DNA from: Unio delphinus
Lineage: Eukaryota > Mollusca > Bivalvia > Unionida > Unionidae
Assembly: GCA_029339505.1 (NCBI GenBank)
Contig: JAQISU010001235.1
Coordinates: forward strand, 40,354,815 to 40,418,814
Reading direction: 5' to 3'
DNA length: 64,000 bases
The translations under genes were made by a program, and so were the position numbers. Below, in pieces: positions 62,349 through 64,000 of this stretch; within the stretch, counting starts at the first letter, position 1, and the number at the start of each line of letters is the position of its first letter. The notes beneath the pieces were generated by a model, which was not told the DNA's origin, did not search any database, and was given only the letters and a program-made list of their open reading frames with translations.

Positions 62349-62603
62349 GTTTCTTTGTTTGTTTTTTATGGTTTAACGCCATTTTTCAGCACAATATAGG
62401 CTATACATGGCGGCCAGTATTAATGGTGGAGGAAGAAACCGGACACACCCCGGAAAGAACCACCGACCCACGAGAAGCTACTGACAAGCTTTCTCACATA
62501 CCTACATTTGCCAAATCTTAGACTCGAACACACGCAGACAGAGATGAGATGGCAGTGGTCCGTAACGGACAGCGCTTTAGACCACTCGGCCACTCGGGGC
62601 CCC
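62349..62603 (-). mobile_element. tRNA-derived SINE, copy 3, inside the viral helicase/HNH gene
   Basis: Same family as 7846-8091 and 19321-19564. The head GGGGCCCCGAGTGGCCGAG is at 62603 and the B-box-like TTCGAGTCTAAGATT near 62515-62530; the tail carries GGCGTTAAACC followed by an AAACAAAG run. A perfect 16-bp duplication, CTCTATTATTTGTTTT, flanks it (62333-62348 and 62604-62619). The best preserved copy of the three. Confidence 0.95.
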
Positions 62604-62619
62604 CTCTATTATTTGTTTT

Positions 62620-64000
62620 ATCTTGTTTATAACCAGAGAGTTTTTTTTTCTGATTATGTCATCGCTGACAATATCACTTATTGTAGTGTCATTAGCATCT
62701 AGAACAACTCTTCGAAATTTATTTTTTCTTCGTACTCTAGACATCACAAGATAAACTAAATTCGGCCACTCGATGTGATTATCGATAATCCAAACAATCG
62801 TATCTGATATAGTCAATCCCTGTGAAGAATGTATTGTTGCTACGTAACCTAGCGTCCATCGAGATTTATCAGCGAGCAATGCATCTTCGACGACATTGAT
62901 ATCAACCAACGCAATATCATTTAACACTAAATTCTGTTTTTCTGTCATGTCTGGAATATCAATTTCAATATTTTGTTTTGTGTATCCTTGGATCTATAAC
63001 ACAATGGCACTGGAAGTGTTGAAAATTTTTCTTTATGTAAATCAAATAACTTCATCTGAAGTGTGTCTCTGACTATTTTTCTACTTGCTATTATCAAATC
63101 GTTTGGTCTCCATGCTTCCCAGAAATCATTTAATGGTGTTTCCGAAATTATTTCACGCGCTATTTCACATTGGATTCTATCCGGTTGTAGTCTGATTAGT
63201 TTTTTTTTTAACTATCGCAATTGTTCATCAAGTGCTCTGTGATCGGTATTAATATCTTCATAATAGTCTACAAAATTCTTTAGCCAATCATGTGGAGACA
63301 AACCGATGGTGGTGGTTGACCGTGATCGCCACACCTTATTACTTTTGTGTTCGATAGCATTAACCACTCGAGGAACGTTTGTAATACATCTAACGACACT
63401 GTGCCCTATCTCATCACAAATCATGACGTCAGGAATAAATTTCTCACCCATTCGATTAGGAGTCCATTCATCGCCTTTCCATCGAAAGAAGCTTTGATAA
63501 GTTGAAGCATTAATTCATCGTTGTTTCATTTCTCTTGCAAGTCTATGTGTTGTGTTAGCACAGAAATGTTTGATTTGGAACCACGAATTAATTCAATCGC
63601 ACGAGTCGTCTTTCCTGACCCACCACAGCTGTTTAAGTAAATGGTTTTATATCTACATATTGGATCAGATATCGACGGTGCATTAGATAATTCTGACATC
63701 TGATTATTTTTCAAGTAATTGTTTTTAATTGTAACATCTGCTGATTTTGAATAATCATGTAGTATTTCTTTTGTAATTCTCCATGATCCCCGACTCTCGT
63801 CAGAATTTGTGAATTCGGCCACTGCTTCGCTGTGTTTTACATTTATATAAAATGAATCAGTGGCTATTCTAACCGCTTTGTCAGGAAATCTATTTATCAT
63901 TGAAAATAAATTAATAGAAGCATAGGCCAGCATAGACGCCCTCAAATGTGTATACTGAAGATTTTTTCCATCGTTGTAGGTAACAATTGTACCGAATTTT
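62620..64000 (-). pseudogene. family B DNA polymerase C-terminus fused to an SF1 helicase
   Basis: The minus frame is open from the window edge: LRASMLAYASINLF and VRIATDSFYI are the helix and catalytic DTDS-type strand (motif C, here ATDS) of family B polymerases. The same frame continues through about 70 residues to a Walker A, NSCGGSGKTTRAIEL (about 63595-63640), so polymerase and helicase form one polypeptide. After a frameshift near 63530 and a stop come STYQSFFRW, motif II DVMICDEIG (about 63406-63430), a stretch with NDFWEAWRPNDLIIASRK, then motifs V and VI, GYVATIHSSQGLTI and LVYLVMSRVRR (about 62740-62845). At least three frameshifts make it dead. The first Asp of DTDS being Ala may be real divergence or decay. 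Confidence 0.78.

Larger units (their letters stand above)
59234..64000. mobile_element. Maverick/Polinton or adintovirus-like element, decayed, open at the right edge
   Basis: In order: packaging ATPase (minus), second truncated ATPase (minus), PLA2 domain (plus), integrase (plus), then HNH, SF1 helicase and family B polymerase (minus). The gene set (DDE integrase, PolB, A32-like ATPase, PLA2) identifies the Maverick/Polinton-adintovirus group. No capsid or protease gene is in view, and no terminal inverted repeat was found; the right end is outside the window. Every gene except the short PLA2 piece carries stops, frameshifts or truncation. Confidence 0.82.

Overview
The window is eukaryotic, AT-rich animal DNA made almost entirely of repeats and mobile elements. 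I find no intact host gene, rRNA, free tRNA or CRISPR array. A mollusc, most likely a bivalve, is suggested by the mix of tRNA-derived SINEs with a CGTTAAA-type tail, Tx1/L1-like and L2-like LINEs, hAT and TTAA-type DNA transposons, a Maverick/adintovirus-type element and abundant satellites. That assignment is inference from repeat flavour, not from a marker gene.

Layout. 0.25-3.0 kb is a 34-bp satellite. 3-13.5 kb is unique AT-rich DNA with minisatellites (one telomere-like), a SINE, a small hAT MITE and a fold-back array. 13.57-17.04 kb is a minus-strand retroposon: two head-to-tail LINE ORF1 (gag-like, CCHC) units, each closed by a 3' hairpin and poly(A). Its 5' end carries the start of a histone H3 gene, and a 13-bp duplication flanks the whole. 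17-29.5 kb holds a SINE, a GIY-YIG/Penelope-type relic, a hAT MITE, a decayed L2-like LINE and the 3' end of an unnamed retroposon.

30.17-40.77 kb is a three-layer nest. A Tx1/L1-like LINE (13-bp target duplication) was split by a second retroposon (12-bp duplication). That retroposon was split in turn by a young 4.86-kb DNA transposon (8-bp duplication, 343-bp nearly identical inverted termini) carrying a PIF1-type helicase, an unclassified transposase-like protein and a PHD finger. 42-46 kb holds microsatellites, a dispersed repeat and a hAT MITE. 46.9-49.5 kb is a TTAA-flanked element with a THAP domain, itself hit by a SINE. 51.7-55.9 kb (23-bp) and 56.0-57.5 kb (32-bp) are large satellites.

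59.2-64.0 kb is a decayed Maverick/Polinton or adintovirus-like element. It has a packaging ATPase in two diverged copies, a parvovirus-type phospholipase A2 domain, a DDE integrase, and on the opposite strand a family B DNA polymerase running in frame into an SF1 helicase and followed by an HNH nuclease. Polymerase, helicase and HNH would serve DNA synthesis, the integrase insertion, the ATPase packaging and the PLA2 entry. Every one of these except the short PLA2 piece carries stops, frameshifts or truncation, so the copy is dead. The polymerase runs off the right edge.
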